Assembly (NCBI RefSeq): GCF_003965815.1 | Contig: NZ_RXOE01000002.1 | Location: 1,426,001 to 1,490,000 of the forward strand | DNA length: 64,000 nt | Direction: 5' to 3' | Source of the DNA: Variovorax gossypii | Lineage (GTDB): Bacteria; Pseudomonadota; Gammaproteobacteria; Burkholderiales; Burkholderiaceae_C | Shown: positions 17,164 through 25,784 of the stretch, piece after piece | Numbering within the stretch: the stretch's first letter is position 1 | How the letters are laid out: each line of letters begins with the position of its first letter | Program-made: the position numbers and the translations under genes | Notes under the pieces: generated by a model | The model's database searches: none | Told to the model about the DNA's origin: nothing | What the model saw: only the letters and a program-made list of their open reading frames with translations

Positions 17164-17291
17164 CAATTGGGTCATACGTTACTCACTCTTCCACCTTCGG
17201 TGTCGCACCCTTCCCGGATGCAGCCTTGAGGGGCTTTCCCGAACATTTGTAATGCGCATCAAGTTGGGCCTGTAAGTGGCGACCCGGGCCC

Positions 17292-19268
17292 CTATTGCGT
17301 CCGCAAAGCGCCAGCCGAAATCCGGTACTTCTTCTTGAGCAGGTCCCGCGGTGTCTTTCCTATATGGTTGCGAACCTCCCACGAGGCCCCCATATCGATC
17401 AGCTGTTGCACGCTGGGCAAGTCGTGCTCGCTGTCGACATATCCGACCATGAGGTGCAGCGCCGTGTTGCCGTGGGCATCCTGCGCGTCAATCTCCAACC
17501 CCCAGCGGACCAGCTGGGGCCACAGTGCGCGGGAATGGGCATAGAGGCGCTGCCCCTGCTCCACCGCGAAATGCAGGCAGGTCTGGCCCCGAGCATTGCG
17601 CCAAGCCGGATCGAAGGGCAGATGTTCAGCCAGCAGCTGGGCGCATGTGAGATGCCTGCAGTATGCCCAGGCGTTATTCCCCAGTGAGTCCGCCAGGGCC
17701 GGATCGGCCCCGGCCGACAGGAAGGCCTGCACGGCCTCGGCGGGTGCTGCCTCCGACCATTCACCCAGCACATCCTGCAAAGGGGTGGTGACCGTGTCAC
17801 CGGGCGGAGGGCGGGAAAAGTCGTTCACATCCAGGCCGTGATCGGTCAGTACCTTGATCTGCTCCGGCGAGCGCGCATGGTGCATGGCCGTGCGACCTTG
17901 CAGGTCCCGCAAATGTGGATCGGCGCCGGCAGCCAGCAGACGGGCCTGGCTCATGGGGCCTGTGCGCATCAGCATCGTGGTCGACGCCCCTCTGGATGCG
18001 GCGTCCCACCCTACGTTGGGATTGGCTCCCGCAGCCAGCATGGCGTCGAGTACAGCGAAGTACTCGTCGTCGGACAGCTGTTCAGCATCCAGCAGCCGGT
18101 GCAGGGCCGCGAAGCGCTCTTCGGGCCAGGGGTCGATGCGGGCGCCGGTGCGGATCAGCCACAGCAGCGTCGGGGCGCGCGCCGTGGTCATGGCGGCCAC
18201 GAGCGGTAGCTTGTGGGACGCGAGCGAGGCACCATGGCGCAACAGGTACTCCAGCATCGCGAGGTCGTCTCGCTTAGCGGCAAGGACCACGGCCGTGTTC
18301 TCGTCGTTGTATTGATCGTCCAGGTCCGCGCAGTCCAGCCGGGCACCCGCGGCGATCGCCGCTTCGGCCGCCTTGATGTCTCCGTTGATCGCGGCCTCGA
18401 GCAATGCGAAATCGGCCGACGTGCTCGCACGTACGGGCTGGGGGCGCATCGCGCCCTCCTCGGGGCCGTACGCTGGGTCGTCGGCCAGCCACATGCGCCA
18501 GCGCTCGGCGGCAGGGCCTGCAGTATCCAGGCGCACGCGCTCGGGTCCTTCGTCGGCCGTGAACAGATCCCAGCAATGCCAGGTCGAGCCCACACAGCCC
18601 AGTGCCATCCAGCCACCGAGGAATTCGAACAGGTCGGCAGCGAGCACATGACCGTGCAGACCGTCCCGTTCATGGCTGAAATAGCGCACGGGCTGGCGAG
18701 CAGGGTCGTCGCTGCTCAGGTCCAGCACCAGCAGATCGCCGTTGGGCAGGTGCAGGAATGGCAGGTGCCGATCCCAGAGCACCCGCATCGCGGTGGCCTC
18801 GGCATCCTCTTCGTTTTCCCGCAGGTCCTCCACCCAGCTCTCAACCCAACTGGACAAGGCTTGGCCGGTGGGGTCGATCTGCTCCACGTCCCAGAGTGCT
18901 CCTGCGCCGCCTGCGTAACAGGCAGCGAACTTGCCATCCGGCTCGTCTTCGGCCGAGGCGCGCCAGCCGAAGGTGCAGGCCGAGGCGCGGGTCAGCAGCC
19001 AGCGCAGTTGCGCGGGCAACAGGCGTCCCGTGCGCCGCATCAGTTTGGCATCGAGTGCTTTCAGCGTCTTTTCGGAAACCGGTGCACCGAATGCCAGCGG
19101 CTCGATCTGCCAGCCGCGGCTGCTGGCCACTGACTCCATGGACGACAGCTGGTCATTCCAGGTCTTCCACAAGCGCTCGAGCCCGGGTGCGTCGTCCAGC
19201 GATGCTGAGCCGGCAGAGCGCCAGGAGAGAACAACGGGAAAGCGTGCGGCGCTCTTGGGTGTCGGCAT
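17292..19268 (-). CDS. SUKH-like N-terminal domain fused to ankyrin repeats
   Basis: This encodes 658 residues. The first 270 resemble a SMI1/KNR4 (SUKH) module, with LGCVGSTWHCWDLFTADE and GDLLVLDLSSDDPARQP. SUKH domains are widespread immunity proteins against polymorphic toxins. From about residue 285 ankyrin repeats follow (DFALLEAAINGDIKAAEAAI, NTAVVLAAKRDDLAMLEYLL, GNTALHLMV, ending GKTPRDLLKKKYR). No signal peptide is present, so it should act in the cytosol as a binding protein. Its place beside a CDI island with an orphan antidote makes a broad immunity role plausible. The SUKH call is tentative; the ankyrin call is firm. Confidence 0.7.
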   Translation of the reverse strand: MPTPKSAARFPVVLSWRSAGSASLDDAPGLERLWKTWNDQLSSMESVASSRGWQIEPLAFGAPVSEKTLKALDAKLMRRTGRLLPAQLRWLLTRASACTFGWRASAEDEPDGKFAACYAGGAGALWDVEQIDPTGQALSSWVESWVEDLRENEEDAEATAMRVLWDRHLPFLHLPNGDLLVLDLSSDDPARQPVRYFSHERDGLHGHVLAADLFEFLGGWMALGCVGSTWHCWDLFTADEGPERVRLDTAGPAAERWRMWLADDPAYGPEEGAMRPQPVRASTSADFALLEAAINGDIKAAEAAIAAGARLDCADLDDQYNDENTAVVLAAKRDDLAMLEYLLRHGASLASHKLPLVAAMTTARAPTLLWLIRTGARIDPWPEERFAALHRLLDAEQLSDDEYFAVLDAMLAAGANPNVGWDAASRGASTTMLMRTGPMSQARLLAAGADPHLRDLQGRTAMHHARSPEQIKVLTDHGLDVNDFSRPPPGDTVTTPLQDVLGEWSEAAPAEAVQAFLSAGADPALADSLGNNAWAYCRHLTCAQLLAEHLPFDPAWRNARGQTCLHFAVEQGQRLYAHSRALWPQLVRWGLEIDAQDAHGNTALHLMVGYVDSEHDLPSVQQLIDMGASWEVRNHIGKTPRDLLKKKYRISAGALRTQ

Positions 19269-19380
19269 CGGAGGAGTGTCGCATTATGGCGGCCTGCCCG
19301 ATACTCGGGTCGAGACGTCACCATGAACGGACCTGCGGCATACCGCGGGCGCTGTCGATCTGAACGAGTCGAGAAATTGA

Positions 19381-19986
19381 ATGCGCCTGGAACTATCTCC
19401 AACCCGTACCAGCGGATTGGCGGCCATCACAAAGGTATTGCTGGCCGCAGGCATCCTGCTGGGCACACCTGCATGGTCTGAGCTTGCATCCGCGAAGGGT
19501 GCCGGAAAGCCGGTTGGCGCCTGGCGGAAGTTGCAGCCTGGGTCTTGCACGCTGCTGGAAGCGAAGGACCGAGACCGCTTACCAGCCGCGTGGAGGCCTT
19601 ACCTGGCGGCAACCCGCCGTTGCGGACTGGCGGCGCCCGATGCACGGCCGCAGGTGGCACTGGTCACCATCTTTGCATCCGTCTACTACGAAGGCAGGCC
19701 GGCCAACGCGCCGTGGGAGAGCTTCCCGACACCGTTGCTGGTGGACAGCGAGTTCCGCTGTGTCGGCGGCATCGATCAGCTCTTTCCGTGGGACCAGCCG
19801 GCCATGCTCGAGCTCAGGCACGGGCGTTGGTTGGACGGCATTCCGCAGGAGATTCGCGTCCATGTCGACACGCCGGGCGTCGGTGGGTCGTATGACCTTC
19901 CCACGCTGAGCTGGAATGCCGAACAGCGCCGATACCAAGCGGTCGGCAAGGCCGATCGCAAGGCGAACCCATGTCAACAGTCATGA
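19381..19986 (+). CDS. Secreted hypothetical protein
   Basis: This encodes 201 residues with an N-terminal signal-like segment (ITKVLLAAGILLGTPAWS) after a 16-residue leader. The mature part holds four well-spread cysteines (GSCTLL, RRCGLA, FRCVGG, NPCQQS) suggestive of two disulfides, and a beta-rich region with LVTIFASVYYEG. It probably resides in the periplasm. No family was recognised. It is divergent from the SUKH/ankyrin gene and convergent with the next. Confidence 0.55.
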   Translation: MRLELSPTRTSGLAAITKVLLAAGILLGTPAWSELASAKGAGKPVGAWRKLQPGSCTLLEAKDRDRLPAAWRPYLAATRRCGLAAPDARPQVALVTIFASVYYEGRPANAPWESFPTPLLVDSEFRCVGGIDQLFPWDQPAMLELRHGRWLDGIPQEIRVHVDTPGVGGSYDLPTLSWNAEQRRYQAVGKADRKANPCQQS

Positions 19987-20123
19987 CCTCGGCCTGGGGC
20001 CGGCTCAAGACTTCAATGCGCGTGCTGGGAAGGTAGCTCGTCAATCAAAGTCCAAGCAAAGATGAATCCGGAGATTCGTCGGACGGCAGGCTTCGGAAGC
20101 CAGCGCCTTTCCGGCGGCCTGAT

Positions 20124-21083
20124 TCAGAACTTGCTGCGAGTCCAGGGCGTTGCCTGCTTGGCCGGGTCATGCACGATGTACTGCATGCGGGGCGCGGCGG
20201 GCTCGGTGAAGAACACACGGCCTCGACCTTCGAACGCACCCGCCGTCTTGAAGTTGTCCTTGACGATGCGGACCTCGCGTCCGAAAAGCTCCGCCACGCC
20301 GTCCCAAGCTGCGAACAACAGGCGATCGCCCAGTGCCGCCACGTTGTTGAGTTGCATGGGATAGCGACCAAACTCCGTGAAGCCCGCGGCATTGCCATGC
20401 AAGAGCCGTCCGTGGATGCCGGATGCGCAAACCATCACTGTCCGGTCAGGCAGCAAAGCGATTCCGCCAAGCGATTCCCCTTCCGTCGGTGTCCCGGGAA
20501 TGGGCAGATTGCGCCACCGCTTTCCGTCGTAGTGCAGCAGCGTGCCGACAGCACCCACCGCGTAGACATCATCGGCTGCATGCCCACGGATGGTCCGGAT
20601 CGTCTGGTCGGCCGTGCCGTCGCCGTCTCGCGTCTGGGTCCATTGCTTGCCATTCCAGTGGTACAGGTGGCCGCCATGCACGCCAACATGAACGTCGTCG
20701 TCCGCGCTGCCCCACATGGCGGTGACATTGGGGGGCAAGCCTTTGACACGGTCGCGTGGCAGGGTCGAGACCGTCCAGGCCGGCCCTCCGTTCAATGCTT
20801 CGTACGCCAGGTCTCCCTCGGCCGCAGCCCACCCCGTCGATGCGGTGGTGCCCACACGCCCGTCGGCGCTGCCTACCCAGAGGCTGTCGGCAGGAGACAC
20901 CCACAGCACACGAAGCGCATCGTTGGTCGAGAGGATGTGGAGGGCCTGATCGCCGGCCTTGCTGCCGGGGGCGAGCCGATAGAGGCTTCCGACCGCCGCA
21001 CCGACGTCCCCTGCAGGGTACGCCAGGCCCATGAACACGATGCCTTCGGTGGTCTCCGCGACCTGATTGATTTCCCTTTGCAA
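20124..21083 (-). CDS. Beta-propeller-like hypothetical protein
   Basis: The start is taken as TTG at 21081-21083 because AAGGAG lies six bases upstream. This gives 319 residues beginning MQREINQVAETTEG. Repeated blade-like units occur, such as LWVGSADGRVGTT, VTAMWGSADDDVHVGVHGG, HLYHWNGKQW, DDVYAVGAVGTLLHYDGKRW and GRLLHGNAAGF. They match WD40/YVTN-type propellers in which each unit ends in a tryptophan or aromatic residue. There is no signal peptide. Proteins of this kind often accompany toxin-immunity or type VI loci, but no partner is visible. The function is unknown. Confidence 0.6.
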   Translation of the reverse strand: MQREINQVAETTEGIVFMGLAYPAGDVGAAVGSLYRLAPGSKAGDQALHILSTNDALRVLWVSPADSLWVGSADGRVGTTASTGWAAAEGDLAYEALNGGPAWTVSTLPRDRVKGLPPNVTAMWGSADDDVHVGVHGGHLYHWNGKQWTQTRDGDGTADQTIRTIRGHAADDVYAVGAVGTLLHYDGKRWRNLPIPGTPTEGESLGGIALLPDRTVMVCASGIHGRLLHGNAAGFTEFGRYPMQLNNVAALGDRLLFAAWDGVAELFGREVRIVKDNFKTAGAFEGRGRVFFTEPAAPRMQYIVHDPAKQATPWTRSKF

Positions 21084-21198
21084 GCCCGACTCCTTCAAGC
21101 AACCCTGGTGCTTCGTATCGTCTCGTCGTGGACATCGACGCGCAGGACAACGGGAGCGTCGCCCGCACACCTGCCCCCCAAATCGTTGAAACGCCGCC

Positions 21199-21684
21199 TC
21201 AATCCTTCATGGGGAACGAGACCAGAACCGTCTTCACGGCCAATTCGTCGTTGTAGTCGACCTTGACCTGCCGGCCGTCCTTCATCCAGATATCCCAATA
21301 GACATCGCCATTCTCTTCCTCGGTTTCGTGCGGCTCACCGAAGGCTGCGAGCGCCTCGCTGCGGTTTCCGACCGGGCCGGACGAGAACGGAACGGATCCC
21401 AGATAGGCGGAAACCTTTGCCGCCCCATTGGGGTAGTAGAAAACGCCACTCATCGCGTACGGGCCGGTGCCGATCGGATCGCGATAGTTTCGGAAGAAGA
21501 ATTCCCTTGGCGTGAACGCGAGCGCGACACCCAGCTTGTTCAGCTGGATGAAATCGATCGTCAACTCCGCCAGCTTCTTCTCGGAGAGCGCTCTGATCGA
21601 TCCACCATGAGCCTGGACCGCGTCGATCACGTCGTTGTCGGTATTGGTCATTCCGACTAGTGCAAACAGTCGTTCCGCATTCAT
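21199..21684 (-). CDS. Hypothetical immunity-like protein
   Basis: This encodes 161 residues from the ATG at 21684 (MNAERLFALVG). It is cytosolic and acidic, with helical N-terminal and beta-rich C-terminal parts (SGVFYYPNGAAKVSAYLG, NGDVYWDIWMKDGRQVKVDY). The GNRSEALAAFGEP turn in the middle resembles small immunity-type proteins found next to effectors. Both this gene and the propeller gene read leftward, with a 115-bp gap. The role is not known. Confidence 0.5.
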   Translation of the reverse strand: MNAERLFALVGMTNTDNDVIDAVQAHGGSIRALSEKKLAELTIDFIQLNKLGVALAFTPREFFFRNYRDPIGTGPYAMSGVFYYPNGAAKVSAYLGSVPFSSGPVGNRSEALAAFGEPHETEEENGDVYWDIWMKDGRQVKVDYNDELAVKTVLVSFPMKD

Positions 21685-21724
21685 CTGCTTTCTCAATTGT
21701 TCCGAATCGATCCCGGATAGCTTA

Positions 21725-22095
21725 GTCCACGCAACGGCCAGTTCACCCGGACCTCGGCACCTGCAGCGCGAGTTCGTCGCGTACAGGCTGCGCCAGGCAG
21801 AGCAGCGACGGTCCGAGGTCCTGCGCGATCGTGTCGATCGACTCCTGCGTTATCGGCGACGAACACGACGATGCTTGGATACAGCCGCGTGCTAACCATC
21901 TGTCCGGCCAACTCGCACGGCACCGAGTAACGGTTGCGCGCCACCGAGACCAGGCAGGTGCCCGACACTCGCGCCGGTCCTCCACGTAGCCATCGAAGGG
22001 CTCGGACATCGGCATCAGGTGAGGCCGCTCGTGCTCGAGCACCTCGGCCACGCTGAACTGGCTGTGCTTGGGATGTCCCACCTCGGATCCTTTGA
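21725..22095 (-). mobile_element. istA: Degenerate IS21-family istA transposase fragment
   Basis: Pieces of an IstA C-terminal region are readable on the minus strand in two frames. One frame gives FSVAEVLEHERPHLMPM and PFDGYVED. After a small deletion near 21970-21980 the other frame gives SGTCLVSVARNRYSVPCELA and GQMVSTRLYPS. The order and wording match the C-terminal half of IS21-type transposases. Beyond that the frame decays (GVDRHDRAGPRT). There is no istB and no visible terminal repeat, so it is an inactive scar. Confidence 0.75.
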
Positions 22096-22241
22096 GCAGC
22101 GTACGAGGCGAGATATACGCCGCGCCGTCTTGATGACCGAGTCGGCCGCCTCTGTACAACCTACTACGGGGGAGTTGTCTGCGCTATTCGAGCATGTCCG
22201 AAGCTTGAGTGCTGCACGGTGCCCAAAAGCAGGCTCAGAAT

Positions 22242-22535
22242 TCAAACGCTAGAACTAGCTAAAGCGCTTTCTGTCGCGGCCATCAGGTCAGCGCTGCTCA
22301 CGCCCAACGCTCTTGCAATCTTGAGTATCAACCACAGCGAAGGCTGATTGGTTCCGCGCTCAATGCTGCTGAAGTGAGTTCGCTCGATGTCGGCCATATG
22401 TGCCAATGCCTCTTGGGACAGACCGACTTGCTTGCGGAATCCGCGTACCACTATCCCGAAAGCCTTCGCACTTTCCTGATTGAAGGACACCCTGCCTCGA
22501 GGCCGGCCGCCGCGAGAGAGCATTGGTGTGGACAT
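22242..22535 (-). CDS. XRE-family transcriptional regulator
   Basis: This 97-residue protein carries one Cro/C1-type helix-turn-helix at about residues 27-82. The motifs are FRKQVGLSQEALAHMADIER, then FSSIERGTNQPSLWLILKIA. The basic N-terminus (RGGRPRGRVSFN) may add DNA contacts. It has no ligand or effector domain, so it works as a small repressor. It faces away from the zinc-ribbon gene across a 373-bp intergenic region and may regulate itself or that gene. Its target is unknown. Confidence 0.8.
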   Translation of the reverse strand: MSTPMLSRGGRPRGRVSFNQESAKAFGIVVRGFRKQVGLSQEALAHMADIERTHFSSIERGTNQPSLWLILKIARALGVSSADLMAATESALASSSV

Positions 22536-22908
22536 GCCCCAAGGGTTTCAAAGTGTATGCCTATAATCCACGGGTTAATAACCACATTTGCAATTTGATC
22601 TGTCTCATTCCCTACAGGTCGAGTGGTTCAAGGGCTTGTTGGGCAAGAGAACGCAGACGACTGATCGCCGACAGTGGTCCGAAGAGGAGTTTGCGGTGTA
22701 TGGGTGCGCTTTGCCTTGTTCCTTCCGTCTGCGGCAGTGGTTTTGACGTGTAGATCTGCAAAAAAAGCGATTCAAAAAATCTTGAGTCACATATGACTTC
22801 TGTGACCTCGAAGGCGGCTGCGTCTTCTGTTCGGTCGTCATAGCGCGTGCGTTGGCAATCTATCCAGCGCCGGCCGCCTTTCAAGAAACAACCAGAGGAG
22901 AAATCAGC
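22536..22908. other. Intergenic region without a gene
   Basis: This 373-bp stretch lies between the divergent XRE and zinc-ribbon genes. It contains a good -10 hexamer TATAAT at 22562-22567 on the plus strand, but no matching -35 box was found. No long open frame with a ribosome site or RNA gene is seen. Confidence 0.4.
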
Positions 22909-23322
22909 ATGACCAACTTCGTCCACTGCCGCGGCTGCGGCCACGAGATCCACGAAACCGCCCCGACATGCCCCAAATGCGGCGCACCCCAAGCCGTCAC
23001 GGCACAGGCACCGCTGGCGACGCAAGCTTCAGCAGGCTCGTCACCCGGCCCCTATGGCTCGATCCCCTGGTTCCGCCAGCGCTGGGCGCTCGTCTGCATG
23101 TTCCTGGTGTTCCCGCCGGCTGCGGTAGTCATCGCCTGGAGCGGGGAGATCTACTACCTCGTCGGCACGACCATCAAGACCTTTCCGAAGAGCGCCAAGA
23201 TCGTCATGACCATCATGACCGCGCTGCTTCTGATCGCTCTCGCCTCCGACGAGGAAGCTTTCCAGGGCTTCGCGGGGCTGGTGCTTGTCGGCGGCGCCAT
23301 CGGCTTGTCGCTCCGCAAGTGA
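22909..23322 (+). CDS. Zinc-ribbon membrane protein
   Basis: This encodes 137 residues from the ATG at 22909, preceded by AGAGGAG. An N-terminal zinc ribbon has paired CxxC motifs (CRGCGHEIHE, then TCPKCGAPQ) within residues 6-27. A Pro/Gln/Ser linker follows, then hydrophobic segments WALVCMFLVFPPAAVVIAW, IVMTIMTALLLIALA and GFAGLVLVGGAIGL. The ribbon should lie in the cytosol. Such small zinc-ribbon membrane proteins are common and mostly uncharacterised. A lipoprotein gene follows 36 bp downstream in the same direction. Confidence 0.65.
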   Translation: MTNFVHCRGCGHEIHETAPTCPKCGAPQAVTAQAPLATQASAGSSPGPYGSIPWFRQRWALVCMFLVFPPAAVVIAWSGEIYYLVGTTIKTFPKSAKIVMTIMTALLLIALASDEEAFQGFAGLVLVGGAIGLSLRK

Positions 23323-23358
23323 GCCAGGCGGCCAACCACTTCCTTCCTTTCGCACACC

Positions 23359-24588
23359 ATGAAAACCCACATCCAGGCGCTTCTCGCGCCGTGCATGTCC
23401 GTGGCCGCCGCACTCCTGCTGGCCGCCTGTGGTCCCTCGACCTTGGAGTTTCGCAATGCGGAGATCGTCCAGGGCAAGTTTTATCGTCAAGGCGCCGATA
23501 AGCCTTTCAGCGGCAAGATCGACAACGTGCCCAGTCACACGATCCTCATACGCAAGGAGTTCGACACCATCAGCACGCTCCCCACCAACGTGCTGGACAA
23601 GGCGGCCCCGGGCGTTCAGCACAACGCCCTGGGCCAAGTCTGCGAAGTGCGCGTCGACGAAGGCGTCCTGGACGGAGCCACGACCTGCACCACGGGCGCA
23701 GGGAAATTCAAGGCCTATGAAATGACGTTCGATCAAGGTGTGCTCACCGGCGAATTCAAGTTCTACTTCCCGGGCACGAACAAACCCGAGGCAGTGGTCC
23801 GCACTGACCACGGCGTCCTTGATGGACGGTCCGTCGTCTATGGCCCGGAGAGCGGTCGAGAGGTCTACAACGCGACTTTCAAGCAAGGAAAGCTTGCGCG
23901 GACCGAGGAAATCTTCGACGACCAGACCGGCAAGCTCGTGCGCCGCACCCCAGTCGAAGACGGCGCCATCACGGGCGAGATCGTCGAGTACACCAAGCAT
24001 GGCGCCCAACTGAGTTACCGAGCGAACGTGCAGATGGGGCTGAAGCACGGCGTCGAGGAGAAGTTCATTGAGGAGTCAGGAATTCTCGAATATCGCCAGA
24101 ACTGGGTGATGGGCAAGCTCGATGGCGAGGTCGTGCGCTCGAAGCGCGATCCCAAGACCGAGCGAACCGTGAACGAGCAGTACGTCGCTGCGCGCTACGA
24201 GAACGGCAAGCTGGTCTACGAGGCAAATGCCCGAGAGCAATATATCCCTGACCAGGAGCAGATCGCAGAAGACGCTCGCCAGGAAAAGATCCGGGCTTGC
24301 GTCAAGGAGCGCCGCGACAAACTGACCCAAGAGGGGCGAGGCTTCTACGCTGACTCAGCCATCGGACAACTCACCGCCGAGTGCTATCACGCGGTGGTCG
24401 CCGCCACTTCGAACACATCAGGCACGGCACTCTCATCGGGCACGGAGCCCACCCCAGCCAAGCTCCGGAGCTGCGTGGATACGCGGATCGTCGCTTTCCG
24501 CGTCCAGCACGGCGAGGATGAAGTGATTACCGCTGACCAGCTCGGTGAATGGGAGGCCGAGTGCCGCAGTGGCAAACGCCCGGGCTGA
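23359..24588 (+). CDS. Lipoprotein with MORN/YwqK-like repeats
   Basis: This 409-residue protein starts with a lipoprotein signal ending LLAAC at residue 24. From about residue 85 to 290 it carries repeated two-strand units such as GVLTGEFKFYFPGTNKPEAV, GVLDGRSVVYGPESGREVY, GKLARTEEIFDDQTGKLV and GLKHGVEEKFIEESG. This is the style of MORN or YwqK-type antitoxin repeats. The C-terminal 110 residues are helical and contain two paired-cysteine segments (RACVKERRDKL with AECYHAVVA; RSCVDTRI with AECRSG). It is probably outer-membrane anchored and binds a surface or cell-wall partner. A strong terminator follows at 24620. Confidence 0.65.
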   Translation: MKTHIQALLAPCMSVAAALLLAACGPSTLEFRNAEIVQGKFYRQGADKPFSGKIDNVPSHTILIRKEFDTISTLPTNVLDKAAPGVQHNALGQVCEVRVDEGVLDGATTCTTGAGKFKAYEMTFDQGVLTGEFKFYFPGTNKPEAVVRTDHGVLDGRSVVYGPESGREVYNATFKQGKLARTEEIFDDQTGKLVRRTPVEDGAITGEIVEYTKHGAQLSYRANVQMGLKHGVEEKFIEESGILEYRQNWVMGKLDGEVVRSKRDPKTERTVNEQYVAARYENGKLVYEANAREQYIPDQEQIAEDARQEKIRACVKERRDKLTQEGRGFYADSAIGQLTAECYHAVVAATSNTSGTALSSGTEPTPAKLRSCVDTRIVAFRVQHGEDEVITADQLGEWEAECRSGKRPG

Positions 24589-24619
24589 GCCGCGGTCTCG
24601 ATCTTTCAACCCTTCTCAA

Positions 24620-24640
24620 GCCGCCTTCGGGCGGCTTTTT
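24620..24640 (+). terminator. Rho-independent terminator
   Basis: A perfect six-base-pair GC stem GCCGCC/GGCGGC closes a TTCG tetraloop and runs directly into TTTTT. It lies 31 bp after the stop of the MORN-like lipoprotein gene and insulates the mobile-element-type genes that follow. Confidence 0.9.
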
Positions 24641-24773
24641 CGTTTCCGCACCACCCCTTCGCCCGGCCGTCTGGCTGGGCGCTATGCCGCCTGCCCATCC
24701 GTACGGCGCGCATTGACTCTTTCCCAAACACCAAAGTGCCCGGTTCATCTGGGCAAGTCTTACGGAGATCCCC

Positions 24774-25121
24774 ATGGAACTTATCACCCCCGAGTTGCGC
24801 CAGCTGCTGCTCGCCAACGGCGCAGCTTCGCGCGACAACCCGCACTTCGATCCGCACCCGGTGGTCAAGTGGTTCAACCCCTGCGGGGCTGCCACCTGGC
24901 TCATCACAGAACTGGATCCCGGCGACGAAGACCTGGCCTACGGCCTGTGTGATCTTGGTCTGGGCACTCCCGAGATTGGAGTGGTGTCCGTGCGCGAGCT
25001 GTACTCGATCCGCCTGATGGGCGGTGCTCTTGGTGTAGAGCGCGACCTGCACTGGAAAGCCAACAAACCGCTGAGCGAGTACGCACGCCTGGCTCGTTTG
25101 GCAGGGCGCATCGTCGATTGA
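24774..25121 (+). CDS. DUF2958 family protein
   Basis: This encodes 115 residues with the DUF2958 layout: MELITPELRQLLLANG, then PVVKWFNPCGAATWLITE, then GLCDLGLGTPEIGVVS and a charged tail. Family members are small cytosolic proteins found almost only on plasmids and integrative conjugative elements, and their biochemical role is unknown. It opens a row of genes of the same background, each with its own leader and several with their own terminator, which suggests cassette-like transcription. Confidence 0.85.
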   Translation: MELITPELRQLLLANGAASRDNPHFDPHPVVKWFNPCGAATWLITELDPGDEDLAYGLCDLGLGTPEIGVVSVRELYSIRLMGGALGVERDLHWKANKPLSEYARLARLAGRIVD

Positions 25122-25173
25122 GCTTCTCTGTCTTCCTTTCCCCACTCCATCCAAGCAATCCCTTCGGCGAAGC

Positions 25174-25209
25174 AGCCCGGCACGACCCGCGTGGTCGGCC
25201 GGGCTTTTT
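25174..25209 (+). terminator. Rho-independent terminator
   Basis: AGCCCGGC (25174-25181) pairs with GCCGGGCT (25198-25205). An additional inner stem CGACC/GGTCG makes a long hairpin, followed by TTTTT. It lies 52 bp past the DUF2958 stop. Confidence 0.88.
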
Positions 25210-25266
25210 GCTGTTGGGCCATCCACCTCCATTCATCGATCCACCACAAGCAAAGGAACTCACTTC

Positions 25267-25722
25267 TTGACCTATCTCCAATGTCCCAACTGCGGCTCCG
25301 ATCGCATCGAAGCGAGAGACATCGGCCAGCGAACAGGTGGCACCTTGGGCGGCCTGGCCGGCGCGGCCGGCGGCGTTGCCGGTGCGCTGCGTGGTGCCCG
25401 CGCCGGCTTCACCGCCGGCATCGCCTTCGGTCCAGCCGGCGGCACCCTGGGCACCGTCATCGGTGTCGTGCTCGGCGGGCTGGGCGGTGGCGCGCTCGGC
25501 ACCGAGATCGGCGCGATCTTCGGCCGTGTGATCGACGACCGCGTGCTCAACAACTGTCGATGCGCCGCATGCGGGCACACCTTCAGCGGCCGGCGCGGCG
25601 CCGAGCCGCCGTGGCCCGCGTCCGACTCGTTGTCTCCGTCGCCGTCCCCTTACCGACCCGAAGGGTCTGGGCCGGGCATGGATCCGTACGACGCGGATCC
25701 CGACGATCCCTATGCCCAGTGA
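25267..25722 (+). CDS. Glycine-zipper protein with zinc-ribbon ends
   Basis: This encodes 151 residues from a TTG start at 25267 with AAGGAA about ten bases upstream; no in-frame ATG precedes the conserved part. The N-terminus has CPNCGSDRIE and the later segment has CRCAACGHTFSG, so two CxxC pairs could bind one zinc ion. Between them lies a long glycine zipper (residues 22-85, with GGLAGAAGGVAG and GTVIGVVLGGLGGGALG) able to span or insert in membrane. A Pro/Ser/Asp tail ends DDPYAQ. It resembles small proteins of integrative elements. The function is unknown. Confidence 0.6.
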   Translation: MTYLQCPNCGSDRIEARDIGQRTGGTLGGLAGAAGGVAGALRGARAGFTAGIAFGPAGGTLGTVIGVVLGGLGGGALGTEIGAIFGRVIDDRVLNNCRCAACGHTFSGRRGAEPPWPASDSLSPSPSPYRPEGSGPGMDPYDADPDDPYAQ

Positions 25723-25784
25723 CGTGCACCCATCGGCTTTGCGCGTCCTTCAACTCTTCTTCGCTCATTCAAGAAAGACTCCCC

